43,639 nucleotides of DNA from the NCBI GenBank assembly GCA_024401305.1, contig JAKSLI010000023.1:1-43639 (forward strand), given 5' to 3'. The notes below the pieces were generated by a model. That model had not been told where the DNA came from, searched no databases, and was given only the letters and a program-made list of their open reading frames with translations. The position numbers were made by a program, and so were the translations under genes. Below are positions 35,244 to 43,584 of the stretch, piece after piece. The stretch comes from Bacteroidaceae bacterium. Its GTDB lineage: Bacteria; Bacteroidota; Bacteroidia; Bacteroidales; Bacteroidaceae. Position 1 is the first letter of the stretch. Every line of letters starts with the position of its first letter.

Positions 35244-37102
35244 ATTAATCCAAGTGATCGCTTGATGAACTTCTCGAGCTGTGCGCCCTTGAGCAGGTTG
35301 TTCTGAAGGAGAGCGAGGTCGATGACCTGAGAGAGCTTGTCGTTGTTTGCTGGGTTCTCAACCTTCTCCTCAATCTCTGTCATCCAACCCTTCATGAGCG
35401 TGTTCTCCGTGTTCACCACAACAGTGTATGAATCTGGCATCTGACCGTAGAAGCCCATGCCACTCTGGAACTTGCTCATGTCCTTCATGCGGCGCATCCA
35501 TTCGTTCTGGGTGATGATGAGCGGAGTCTGCTCGTCAGACATTGGCTGGAACTCAACGGCGAAATCCACGTTCTCCATCTTTGGCATCATGTTCTTCAAT
35601 GCCTCGGAGAGAGTCTTTGTTTGTTCCTCTGTGAGGTCAGCCTTCTTCGCATCCTCTTTTTGGATAAGGCGGTCGATGACGTCAGAATCGACGCGAACGA
35701 AGCGAGTCTTCTCCAGCTTCTGCTCAAGCATGGAAGCAGCAGGCACGTCGAGCTGTCCGTTGAGGTTCAATACGCTGTAGCCCTTAGCCTTTGCTGCCTC
35801 AACGAATGAATACTGAGCCTCCTTGTCGTCAGTGTAAAGATAGATGAGGTTGCCGTCCTTGTCGGTCTGCTCAGAAGAGATGAGCGTCTTGTACTCCTCG
35901 AGAGTGAAGTACTTTCCGTCAACATCCTTCACGAGACAGAAGTCCTTCGCGCGGTTGTAGAAGTCCTCCTGAGAGAGCATACCGTAGTTGATGAAGAGCT
36001 TGAGGTCGTCCCATTTCTCCTCGAAGTCCTTGCGGTCGTCCTTGAAGAGCTGGTTGAGGCGGTCGGCAACCTTCTTCGTGATATAAGTAGAAATCTTTTT
36101 CACGTCGCGGTCGCTTTGGAGATAAGAACGGCTGACGTTCAGCGGAATGTCCGGAGAATCGATCACGCCATGGAGCAGAGTGAGGAACTCAGGCACGATG
36201 CCATCCACCTGGTCAGTCACGAACACCTGGTTGCAGTAGAGCTGAATCTTGCCCTTCTGAAGGTCAACGCTTGAGTTTACGCGAGGGAAGTAGAGGATAC
36301 CAGTGAGGTTGAAAGGATAATCTACGTTGAGGTGAATCCAGAAGAGAGGGTCATCCTGCATAGGGTAGAGTAGGTGGTAGAACTTCTTGTAGTCCTCGTC
36401 AGTGAGCGAAGAAGGAGTCTTTGTCCACATAGGCTCGTTGCCGTTGATCACGTTGTCCTCGTCAGTCTCAACCTGCTTGCCTTCCTTCCATTCCGTCTTC
36501 TTTCCGAACACAATGTTCACAGGCATGAAGAGGCAGTATTTCTTCAGCAGACCTTCAATCTTGTCCTTCTCGAGAAACTCCTTGCAGTCCTCTGCGATAT
36601 GGAGGATGATGTCCGTACCGCGAGAGTCCTTCTCAGCGTCAGAGAGCTCATATTCAGGCGAACCGTCACAGCTCCACTTCACTGCCTTTGCACCTTCCTT
36701 GTAGCTCTTTGTGATGATGTCAACCTTGTCTGAAACCATGAACGAGCTGTAGAAGCCGAGACCGAAATGACCGATGATGGCGTTTGCCGTGTCCTTGTAT
36801 TTCTCGAGGAAGTCAGTGACGCCAGAGAAGGCAATCTGGTTGATGTACTTCTCGATTTCCTCCTCAGTCATACCGATACCACGGTCGGAGATTGTTATCG
36901 TGCCAGCCTCCTTGTTCACGGCAACGCGCACCGCAAGGTCTTCGCCGTCGAGAGCGTCAGAGCCGAGGATAGTCTTCAGCTTCTGCGTAGCATCCACAGC
37001 GTTAGACACCATTTCACGAAGGAAAATCTCGTGATCACTGTACAAGAACTTTTTGATTACCGGGAAGATGTTCTCGGTTGTTACTCCAATATTACCTTTC
37101 AT
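35234..37102 (-). CDS. htpG: Molecular chaperone HtpG (Hsp90)
   Basis: Cytoplasmic ATP-dependent chaperone. The GHKL ATPase domain is complete: FLREMVSNAVDA, ISDRGIGMTEEE and IGHFGLGFYSSFMV. The middle domain (about 230-480) contains NVSRSYLQSD with the catalytic-type arginine. The dimerisation domain ends LLNNLL-like helices (ALLQNNLLKGAQLEKF). At 622 residues it is close to the E. coli length (624). The terminal residues IQL and the stop are within a repeat hairpin. No clear heat-shock element was identified upstream. Confidence 0.97.
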   Translation of the reverse strand: MKGNIGVTTENIFPVIKKFLYSDHEIFLREMVSNAVDATQKLKTILGSDALDGEDLAVRVAVNKEAGTITISDRGIGMTEEEIEKYINQIAFSGVTDFLEKYKDTANAIIGHFGLGFYSSFMVSDKVDIITKSYKEGAKAVKWSCDGSPEYELSDAEKDSRGTDIILHIAEDCKEFLEKDKIEGLLKKYCLFMPVNIVFGKKTEWKEGKQVETDEDNVINGNEPMWTKTPSSLTDEDYKKFYHLLYPMQDDPLFWIHLNVDYPFNLTGILYFPRVNSSVDLQKGKIQLYCNQVFVTDQVDGIVPEFLTLLHGVIDSPDIPLNVSRSYLQSDRDVKKISTYITKKVADRLNQLFKDDRKDFEEKWDDLKLFINYGMLSQEDFYNRAKDFCLVKDVDGKYFTLEEYKTLISSEQTDKDGNLIYLYTDDKEAQYSFVEAAKAKGYSVLNLNGQLDVPAASMLEQKLEKTRFVRVDSDVIDRLIQKEDAKKADLTEEQTKTLSEALKNMMPKMENVDFAVEFQPMSDEQTPLIITQNEWMRRMKDMSKFQSGMGFYGQMPDSYTVVVNTENTLMKGWMTEIEEKVENPANNDKLSQVIDLALLQNNLLKGAQLEKFIKRSLGLIQL

Positions 37103-37209
37103 ATATTCAAATTATTAATTATCAATTATTGATTATAGATTCACGCGTAATTTATTACAAAGAGTGTGCCAAGAATGGGTAAGAGGTAAAAGATAAGAGG
37201 TAAAAGGGT

Positions 37210-37246
37210 AAAAAAAAGGTACGCGAATCGTGAAGATTGCGTACCT
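37210..37246 (-). terminator. Intrinsic terminator after the HU-like gene
   Basis: Minus-strand AGGTACGC (37239-37246) pairs with GCGTACCT (37217-37224) and is followed by a run of eight T residues. Confidence 0.85.
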
Positions 37247-37261
37247 GATTTTGATTGATGA

Positions 37262-37660
37262 TTACACGGAATACTCATCGAGTTCCTTGAGCTTTGCTTT
37301 CTCGCGTATTTGTACGGAGCTTAATTCGCCGGTTCCGCGTGCGTTCACGCGCATACCAACGACGTTTGCAGGAGTGGCGTTCTCTGCCTTGTCAGCACCC
37401 TTGCAGTGAATTCCGAGAGAGAAGATTGCAAGGTTTGGAATCTTGACAGTCTTTCCGTCCAGAATGACTTCCTGGATGCATTTTACCATGTCGGTCAAGA
37501 TATGCTCCAGAATCCCTTGCGGAGAGGTGGAGAGTAGTAATCGATTTCCTGAGTGCAAAATTGTGAAAAATATTCGAAACTGCCAATAGTCTTCGTAGGA
37601 AAATATCTGCAATCTCTCGTAAATGCCCCATTTCCTCACACTCAGCAATCTTTTTCGCAA
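37262..37660 (-). pseudogene. HU-family DNA-binding protein, N-terminally truncated remnant
   Basis: The C-terminal 85 residues match the Bacteroidetes HU-like family (ILTDMVKCIQEVILDGKTVK, IPNLAIFSLGIHCKGADKAE, NVVGMRVNARGTGEL). The upstream part, MRKRLLSVRKWGIYERLQIF onward, does not resemble the family's N-terminal half, where the dimerisation helices should be. Either the gene lost its 5' half or a short form starts internally (MVKCIQEV at about 37489), and TTTTGCAC on the minus strand near 37557 could be a leftover promoter box. An intact terminator follows, which suggests recent loss. Function doubtful. Confidence 0.55.
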
Positions 37661-37667
37661 TTATTTG

Positions 37668-37698
37668 TTTGTATATCAAAATATAAATGCTAACTTTG
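37668..37698 (+). promoter_or_regulatory. Strong Bacteroidetes-type promoter of the 37739 gene
   Basis: TTTG (37668-37671), 19-base spacer, TAACTTTG (37691-37698): an ideal match. It implies transcription starts near 37705, which argues against a start codon at 37706 and for ATG at 37739. Confidence 0.8.
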
Positions 37699-37738
37699 CA
37701 CACGTATGACTCCCATAATACATAAAACAGCAAATCAA

Positions 37739-38797
37739 ATGATAACAATAGAACAGATACAAGCAACAGGCGTAGTTCCTGAGAGCTTCCATAATATAGC
37801 GCCTGGCTGTGCGATTTTTTATGCGCCAAAGAATGGTGTGTCGTCCAGTACAAAGAAACTTGTGCTTGACCTTTTCGATAAGTGTAAGACGCAGCGCGAA
37901 GGTTTTGCGCTAAAGATAGATGTAGAGATTACAAGTAATCAGTTCCTGCAGAATACTATTGTTGCCAAGCGCCTTAATCTTGGTAGCCTGTACCGTTACA
38001 ATTTGCTGATAGGATGTGTTAACTGCAAAGAGTCGGTTGATGCCTTCGTCAAGGAGTTCTTCAATCTGGCAAGCCGTGATGATGAGGCGTTGAAGCTTAT
38101 CAACAAGAGACAATCTAAACCTTGCTATGATTTCTTCGATGAACCATCGTTCGCACCTACGGGCATGATCCAAATGATTGTCATGAAACCTACCGACGAG
38201 GAAGATGACGAGGACGTAATGGAAAGGACTCCAGAACAGATAGAAGATGACAACAAGTTGATACAAGAGATTCTGGACTATGCCTATAAAGATCACGAGG
38301 AAGTAGCATTGGAACTTTTGGAACGTCTGTCGCCAAGAATCTACACACATGGCGAATGCAAACTTTTGCTCACTGAGGGTTATAGGTTCTGGATTAAGGC
38401 GGGCAATACCGTTGAACTTGATTTGACAAAAAGAGAAACTGCACTCTATCTTTTCCTTTTGGCACATTCTGAAGGAATAGAGAAAAAGAGAATATCTGAG
38501 TACAAGGAGGAAATAGAGGATTATTATCTCAATCAGTTCAAAAAATTGAACGATAAAAGGGAAGACAAAGCCATAGAAAACCTTGTGGCTTTCAAAGATA
38601 CCAGAAACGGTTATAAGCTTAAGGCACTTGACGAGTGTACAAACAGAATAAACTCCGCTTTGGACCAATGTATTATGAATCGTACAAGTCAAATGCCTTT
38701 CAAGATTCAGAACACAGATGGCATCCTTCATATTGACCTTCCCCGCAAATACTTTGAATGGGATAAGAAGAATGTGATATTCAAAATTATAGAGTAA
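37739..38797 (+). CDS. Uncharacterised protein with possible C-terminal winged-helix domain
   Basis: 352 residues from ATG 37739, chosen because of the promoter; an in-frame ATG at 37706 would be practically leaderless. Residues 1-150 form a mixed domain (FHNIAPGCAIFYAPKNGVSS, LKIDVEITSNQFLQNTIVAK, NLLIGCVNC). An acidic linker (PTDEEDDEDVMERTPEQIED, 151-170) follows. The C-terminal part has LTKRETALYLFLLAHSEGI (229-247) and a long helical region ending INSALDQCI and GILHIDLPRKYFEW. This pattern recurs in uncharacterised Bacteroidales proteins and looks like a winged-helix regulator module; that reading is tentative. It precedes the AAA+ gene by 97 bases in the same direction. Confidence 0.7.
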   Translation: MITIEQIQATGVVPESFHNIAPGCAIFYAPKNGVSSSTKKLVLDLFDKCKTQREGFALKIDVEITSNQFLQNTIVAKRLNLGSLYRYNLLIGCVNCKESVDAFVKEFFNLASRDDEALKLINKRQSKPCYDFFDEPSFAPTGMIQMIVMKPTDEEDDEDVMERTPEQIEDDNKLIQEILDYAYKDHEEVALELLERLSPRIYTHGECKLLLTEGYRFWIKAGNTVELDLTKRETALYLFLLAHSEGIEKKRISEYKEEIEDYYLNQFKKLNDKREDKAIENLVAFKDTRNGYKLKALDECTNRINSALDQCIMNRTSQMPFKIQNTDGILHIDLPRKYFEWDKKNVIFKIIE

Positions 38798-38894
38798 AAA
38801 AAAGCACCCTTTACTTTTTCCAGCAAGGGTTGCCAGAAATGGGAGCTTATATTTTTTTGTTGTAATTTTACCCCCGCTAACAACAAGAAAATAT

Positions 38895-40994
38895 ATGGAA
38901 AAGACTAGTATTCAGTACATTAAGGAAGTCGCCAAGAAGGTTGTCAATAGTGAACTCAAGCGTCTCGGTGCTGCACAGACAAAGGCTGCCATCGAGGGCG
39001 TGATGCGTACAGTTGGATTGGCTACGAAGGAAGAGGCGGTGCTCTTCTGCGCTTATTTCGACAAGACCTGCCAGGGGCGTGCCATGGACTTCGACGACGT
39101 TTCTAGCTATTTCGGCTGTTCCACTCTTGACATTATGGAGATGGTTCCGTCTGTCAAGTCGCTACTCAGCAAGGGCTTCCTGATGCGAACACGCGCTTAT
39201 AACGGCGATAGCCTTGCCGACATTACTCACATGAGTCTTGTTGTGGAAGACTCAGTGTTTTCTGCCATCATTGGCAATACTCCCATCGTACCCAAGCCTG
39301 CTGCCAATTGGGAGACAGTGAAACTCGACCGTTACGAGTTTTGCGGAACCGTAGGCACATTGGTGGAAGACAAAGACGTGGACACAGAACGTCTCGTCAA
39401 GCAGGTTCTGCGTTTGGAAAAGGCCAACCTTCATCTTGATTTTGTGGAGGTCTTGCGCAATACCATAGATGAGGTGACGGATCGTGCGTTGTTCTACGAT
39501 CTGGCATACGATTATTATCGTTCAGAAGGAAGCAGGAAAAGCTGCATTTCCAAGACATTGCGTGATATACACAGCAGTTTCAGCAAGTATATGATTGTGA
39601 AGAAGGAGATTCTGGAGAAGAGGCACATACTCATCAAGGAAGGACTCGTGGAAAAGTTTGACGAAAAGGAGATGCGCCTTACGCAAGAAGGCTGCACGCT
39701 GTTCTTCGGTGAAGACATCAAGTATTTCGTGAAGACGCGCAAATGTGAGGATATCTATGCCTTCCTCAGTATGGTAAATGAGTTCTTCCGTGATGCCGAC
39801 CAGTTTCGTGCTCAACGCGATTTTGACAATCTGCCAAATATTCTTGGCGATTTGGAGAAGGAGAATGCGCACATCGCCCAGCTTGCCATGGTGAAGAAGA
39901 TGCTGGCAGACGCAACGGATCGTGCCATGTTCTATTGCGTTGGCGACGGTTTGGTCAACAACATTCCCACATATCTTGGCGACATCGTGGGAATCTTCCG
40001 TTGCGCAGGTAGCGTGAGCAAATCGTTCAGCAAGATAAAGAGTGGCAAGACCACAATGCAGATGCGCGGCTATGTGGAACTGGAGAAAAAGGATTCCCTG
40101 ATGGGACCGAAGGTCGTACTGAAGCTTACCGACAAAGGCACGGAACTGCTTATGGGCGAGGAAGCGCAGATGTTCGTGGAGGAGGTTGACGAGAGCAGCC
40201 TCATTGCGCCAGAGAAGATTGTCGGCAAGAAACTCTTCTTTACGGATAAACTTGACAATCAACTTTCGCTCATTCGTGGCAGCCTTCAGGAGGAGACATA
40301 CCAGCGTCTTCGCACTCGCCTTGAAGAGCAATGTCTGCCAAAAGGCGTTGCCATCCTGCTCTATGGAGAACCTGGTACGGGCAAGACGGAATCCGTTATG
40401 CAGATTGCCAAGGAGACTGGCCGTGTGGTAATGCATGTGGACATCTCAAACACGAAGAGCATGTGGTTTGGCGAGAGTGAGAAGATTATCAAGAAGGTCT
40501 TTTCCGACTATCGTCGCCTTTGCAGTCGCTCCAAGACAACGCCTATTCTGCTGTTCAATGAGGCCGATGCCGTATTCTCAAAGCGCAAGGATGTCAGCCG
40601 CAGCAATGTGGCGCAGACGGAGAATGCCATACAGAACATAATACTTGAGGAAATGGAGCGTCTTGACGGAATACTTGTCGCAACAACCAATCTCGCCGAC
40701 AACCTCGACGCAGCCTTCGAACGCCGTTTCCTTTTCAAGGTGCGCTACGACAAACCTACCGCTGAAGCCAAGAAGGCAATATGGCAGGACAAGCTCCCGG
40801 TACTTGCCGACGATGAGGCGCTGTCGCTTGCCAACCAGTACGATTTCTCTGGTGGACAGATTGACAATGTTGTACGTAAGGCTATGATGGAAGAAATCGT
40901 CAAGGGCGAGAAAACTACGAAGGCAACTCTTGAGACATTATGTTCGGAAGAGTATATTGCATATAGAAGTGTCCAAAAAGTGGGATTCTGCTGA
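38895..40994 (+). CDS. AAA+ ATPase with repeated winged-helix-like N-terminal modules
   Basis: 699 residues. The C-terminal AAA+ domain has Walker A GEPGTGKTE (491-499), Walker B ILLFNEADA (551-559, with Asn in place of the usual Asp before Glu), a sensor TTN in VATTNLADN and an arginine finger in FERRFLFKV. Residues 181-280 and 321-430 are a diverged internal duplication: TDRALFYDLAYDYY / TDRAMFYCVGDGLV, SFSK in both, and LTQEGCTLFFGEDIKYFV / LTDKGTELLMGEEAQMFV. Residues 44-100 (TKEEAVLFCAYFDKTC to LLSKGFLMRT) may be another such module. The FNEADA type of AAA+ resembles protein-remodelling ATPases. The substrate is unknown. The 3' end is duplicated 464 bases downstream. Confidence 0.85.
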   Translation: MEKTSIQYIKEVAKKVVNSELKRLGAAQTKAAIEGVMRTVGLATKEEAVLFCAYFDKTCQGRAMDFDDVSSYFGCSTLDIMEMVPSVKSLLSKGFLMRTRAYNGDSLADITHMSLVVEDSVFSAIIGNTPIVPKPAANWETVKLDRYEFCGTVGTLVEDKDVDTERLVKQVLRLEKANLHLDFVEVLRNTIDEVTDRALFYDLAYDYYRSEGSRKSCISKTLRDIHSSFSKYMIVKKEILEKRHILIKEGLVEKFDEKEMRLTQEGCTLFFGEDIKYFVKTRKCEDIYAFLSMVNEFFRDADQFRAQRDFDNLPNILGDLEKENAHIAQLAMVKKMLADATDRAMFYCVGDGLVNNIPTYLGDIVGIFRCAGSVSKSFSKIKSGKTTMQMRGYVELEKKDSLMGPKVVLKLTDKGTELLMGEEAQMFVEEVDESSLIAPEKIVGKKLFFTDKLDNQLSLIRGSLQEETYQRLRTRLEEQCLPKGVAILLYGEPGTGKTESVMQIAKETGRVVMHVDISNTKSMWFGESEKIIKKVFSDYRRLCSRSKTTPILLFNEADAVFSKRKDVSRSNVAQTENAIQNIILEEMERLDGILVATTNLADNLDAAFERRFLFKVRYDKPTAEAKKAIWQDKLPVLADDEALSLANQYDFSGGQIDNVVRKAMMEEIVKGEKTTKATLETLCSEEYIAYRSVQKVGFC
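40842..40994 (+). repeat. Direct repeat, first copy (3' end of the AAA+ gene)
   Basis: From GATTTCTCTGGTGGACAG to the stop, 153 bases, repeated at 41306-41458 with about ten differences, most of them in the last third. Confidence 0.9.
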
Positions 40995-41022
40995 TATTTT
41001 CCTCATTCAGGAGATATTCTTC

Positions 41023-41265
41023 ATGAAAAATCTGGATTATATAAAAACAATAAATAAAAAAGAAGTTATAGTTATGTTTGAAGTGCTATTATCAATAATT
41101 TTGTTTTTGTTAATATTCTACTTCTTCCTAGGGAAAATAGTTAATATAATTGCAGTAATAGTGGATTCCCTACTTGAACCAATTGGATGTGGATGTGGAT
41201 GTTTGGTGTTCTTCATTCTTTTAATCGTCATATCTTTTGGATATGTTCTTGCAATATTATCATAA
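41023..41265 (+). CDS. Small membrane protein between the AAA+ gene and its remnant
   Basis: The start at 41023 (MKNLDYIKTINKKEV) is preceded by AGGAGA at good spacing and gives 80 residues; an alternative start at 41074 (MFEVLLSIIL) gives 63. Two strongly hydrophobic segments are visible (LLSIILFLLIFYFFLG and CLVFFILLIVISFGYVLAIL), separated by a cysteine-glycine motif GCGCGC. I do not recognise a family. It sits between two copies of the AAA+ 3' end, so it may be a cargo gene left by recombination or a partner of the ATPase. Confidence 0.55.
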   Translation: MKNLDYIKTINKKEVIVMFEVLLSIILFLLIFYFFLGKIVNIIAVIVDSLLEPIGCGCGCLVFFILLIVISFGYVLAILS

Positions 41266-41305
41266 TAGTTAACATAATGCCACAAATGATAAGAACTTAT
41301 GCGTT

Positions 41306-41458
41306 GATTTCTCTGGTGGACAGATTGACAATGCTGTACGCAAGGCTATGATGGAAGATATCGTCAAGGGCGAGAAAACTACGATGGCAACTCTTGAGAC
41401 ATTATGTTCGGAAGAGCAAATTGCATATAAAAGTGCCAAGAAGGTGGGATTCTGCTGA
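41306..41458 (+). pseudogene. Remnant of a second AAA+ ATPase gene (3' end only)
   Basis: Translates in frame as DFSGGQIDNAVRKAMMEDIV, then a stretch ending KSAKKVGFC and stop, matching the last 50 residues of the AAA+ protein. Differences are mostly conservative (V to A, E to D, YRSVQ to YKSAK), so this was once a working paralogue rather than a fresh duplicate. No upstream AAA+ sequence remains. Confidence 0.88.
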
Positions 41459-41496
41459 TAATTCCCCTCATTTAGATGATTTTTGTTAATAAAAAG

Positions 41497-41527
41497 TTGT
41501 CTTTTAATGGAAAAAACTATAATTTTG
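41497..41527 (+). promoter_or_regulatory. Promoter of the Asp-box miniprotein gene
   Basis: TTG (41497-41499), 20-base spacer, TAATTTTG (41520-41527), followed by CACC. It lies about 100 bases before the start at 41625. Confidence 0.7.
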
Positions 41528-41624
41528 CACCATCAATACCATTAATGTCTGTATGGTTCTTATTCCAAAGGAATTCTTTGAATGAAAACTCTGTTTATAT
41601 CACGACCTTATATACTTTAACATT

Positions 41625-41852
41625 ATGCCACTAATGATTAAACGCGGAAACGAACTTATCCGCATCAACACCCAGAAGAACATCCTGGAGTACTCCACAA
41701 GCGACGGCCGCAACTGGAGCTCACGCTTTACCGGCAGCATGTGCGGAACCTTCTACGACCTCATGGACAACGGCAAGGAAATTCTTGCACAGACCTCAAA
41801 GGGACTGTGGTTCAGCACAAGCGAAGGACGGAATTGGAATAAGCGTGCTTAA
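41625..41852 (+). CDS. 75-residue protein with two Asp-box motifs
   Basis: The sequence is two versions of one beta-hairpin: ILEYSTSDGRNWSSRF and LWFSTSEGRNWNKRA. S-T-S-(D/E)-G-R-N-W fits the Asp-box (SxDxGxxW) that caps beta-hairpins in sialidase-like propellers. There is no signal peptide, so it is probably cytoplasmic. Two blades alone cannot form a propeller, so it may oligomerise or be a stand-alone adaptor. It has its own promoter, and two small co-directional genes follow. Confidence 0.65.
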   Translation: MPLMIKRGNELIRINTQKNILEYSTSDGRNWSSRFTGSMCGTFYDLMDNGKEILAQTSKGLWFSTSEGRNWNKRA

Positions 41853-41896
41853 AGTAATCCCGAATGTTTTTTTACTTAAAAAAAAATGCTAAAATT

Positions 41897-42067
41897 ATGA
41901 AATCTTATCAGCGTAGAATTGTATTTGTAGATCTTGATCTAGTAGAAGACAAAGATGACATCATCCATGTTCTTAGTGATTACAACTATTCCGAGTACAA
42001 ACTGAAATCTGTCAATCAGCATGAGAATAAGTTGGTCTATACACTTGAAAAAGAAATTGAAGAATGA
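41897..42067 (+). CDS. Small uncharacterised protein (56 residues)
   Basis: I chose ATG 41897 (MKSYQRRIVFVDLDLVEDKD) because the frame further upstream is low-complexity. The sequence is a short alpha/beta protein, VFVDLDLVEDKDDIIHVLSD then KLVYTLEKEIEE. The stop overlaps the start of the next gene (ATGA at 42064-42067), so the two are translationally coupled and probably work together. Confidence 0.6.
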   Translation: MKSYQRRIVFVDLDLVEDKDDIIHVLSDYNYSEYKLKSVNQHENKLVYTLEKEIEE

Positions 42068-43584
42068 AAACCGAGTTGGTTAATACAATGAGCAACTATG
42101 AACAAGGTAAACGAGCAGCAATAGAAGCTGTGGCAGAGTTACTGGAACGTATTGACAGAGCAACTGTCAATATGGAGAAAGCGCGTGAAGAAAAGGAACT
42201 GGTTACGTTTGTATATTGGTTTGTCTTGATTCACGAGTACTACTATTTGTTGCTACAAGAACCACTCTTTCCGGATGAATTGAAGGATGTCTATGCAGAA
42301 ATAGATAGTTGCATTCCCATGGACTATCTGAAACACAAACGAGAGCATGGCTATGAGAGACTTCCGCATTTGTGGTTTTATGGTGGTTACAGCATTTCAG
42401 ATATGATAGGCTGTGCATTAAACAATCGTTTTGCGGAATCTATTTTCACTTTTTCTCCAGACATAAAAATGATGATCTGTGGTGGTACATTATCACGTCA
42501 GAACCTGATGCTGCATTTCTTGAGAACTGGTGAAAGTCATGAGCATGTGGATTTCTGTGATGTTTGCGGAAAGAACTTGAACGCCCAACCTTATCCCTAT
42601 ACATACAGATGTACGAAATGTGGGCAGATTTTCAATCTCTGTGCAAAGTGCTCTGAAGGGCAGATCCATAAGAGTTGGGGAAACATAGGTCGAAGTTCCC
42701 AACATCAATATAAGGACTTGGTTTATCGTAGAATGTTTCAACAAGACCAGAAATCTCCGAAACAGTCCGACATAGACCAGAGCTTTATTGATAATGATGT
42801 GCTGAAATTCACTGAAGGTGGACAAGTCGAAGCCAGAGAAATTGTGTCGGTGGTTGGAAAAGTCTTACGACGCATAAAAGAAAAGTATGATATCCGTTAC
42901 TACAGATACCTTCAAGAATGCAGAGTTCTATACACATTCAACGATTCAAACATAAAAACCATGTGCGTTGATGAGTGTAGCAATATATATGTGAGTGCAA
43001 ATTATCTCTATAGGGTTCTCAAAATGAATGAAGAACTTATATACGCGTTGTTTATGAACGGGTTATATAGAATAGTTTATGACATGTTTGCCCAAGAACG
43101 AAATTTCCTGTCTAAAGGAATGCCTAGGGGTGGTCTTTTGGGATTATATAGCACAGGTTGGGGCAAAAAGTGTTCTCCTATTGAATTGACAAAACCTTTA
43201 CATCATGACATAAATATTACTCTTGATCTTTTGGCTAACTCATATTTGATTAGTAATGAGATTTTGTCGTATGATTCTCTCAAAAATAGGATGAATGCGA
43301 TTTGTAGAAATACGGCCACCACCTCCACCATAGGTAGATATTACTACCATGACACAATGGGCAAATTTAGGGATAAAGTCAACCAGACCTTTCCTCTTGA
43401 GCCATCGCAGAAACCATTCCCTAATACTTTCTTGTCTGGCTACATTCAGACATGGGTGAGAATTGGGAAACTGGTGGTAAGTTATGGAGAAATGCGAACC
43501 TATGAAAAGTTAAGAACAATCATAAAATACATTAAAAAAGATAATCTGCAATCATTGCAGGACATGTTTAATTTAAATAACTAG
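42064..43584 (+). CDS. 506-residue zinc-ribbon protein, possibly related to DUF2201
   Basis: The N-terminal 150 residues are helical and acidic. Residues 165-196 hold three CxxC pairs (CDVC, CTKC, CAKC) that should bind one or two zinc ions. From about 305 the pattern NIYVSANYLYRVLKMNEELI, a helix at 325-345 and HHDINITLDLLANSYL recalls the DUF2201 'metallopeptidase-like' fold partnered with AAA+ ATPases, but the HExxH-type motif is absent (LYRIV in its place). I consider this link weak. The start overlaps the previous stop. It is the last gene in the window; a short AT-rich tail follows. Confidence 0.65.
   Translation: MKTELVNTMSNYEQGKRAAIEAVAELLERIDRATVNMEKAREEKELVTFVYWFVLIHEYYYLLLQEPLFPDELKDVYAEIDSCIPMDYLKHKREHGYERLPHLWFYGGYSISDMIGCALNNRFAESIFTFSPDIKMMICGGTLSRQNLMLHFLRTGESHEHVDFCDVCGKNLNAQPYPYTYRCTKCGQIFNLCAKCSEGQIHKSWGNIGRSSQHQYKDLVYRRMFQQDQKSPKQSDIDQSFIDNDVLKFTEGGQVEAREIVSVVGKVLRRIKEKYDIRYYRYLQECRVLYTFNDSNIKTMCVDECSNIYVSANYLYRVLKMNEELIYALFMNGLYRIVYDMFAQERNFLSKGMPRGGLLGLYSTGWGKKCSPIELTKPLHHDINITLDLLANSYLISNEILSYDSLKNRMNAICRNTATTSTIGRYYYHDTMGKFRDKVNQTFPLEPSQKPFPNTFLSGYIQTWVRIGKLVVSYGEMRTYEKLRTIIKYIKKDNLQSLQDMFNLNN

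Noticed and set aside
37910-38731. 273-codon frame opposite the 352-residue gene
   Set aside because: The plus-strand gene has an ideal promoter and balanced composition; the antisense frame is rich in F, I and C as expected for a shadow.
39522-40436. 304-codon frame opposite the AAA+ gene
   Set aside because: Shadow of the AAA+ coding frame; the composition resembles reverse-read codons, and no promoter was seen.
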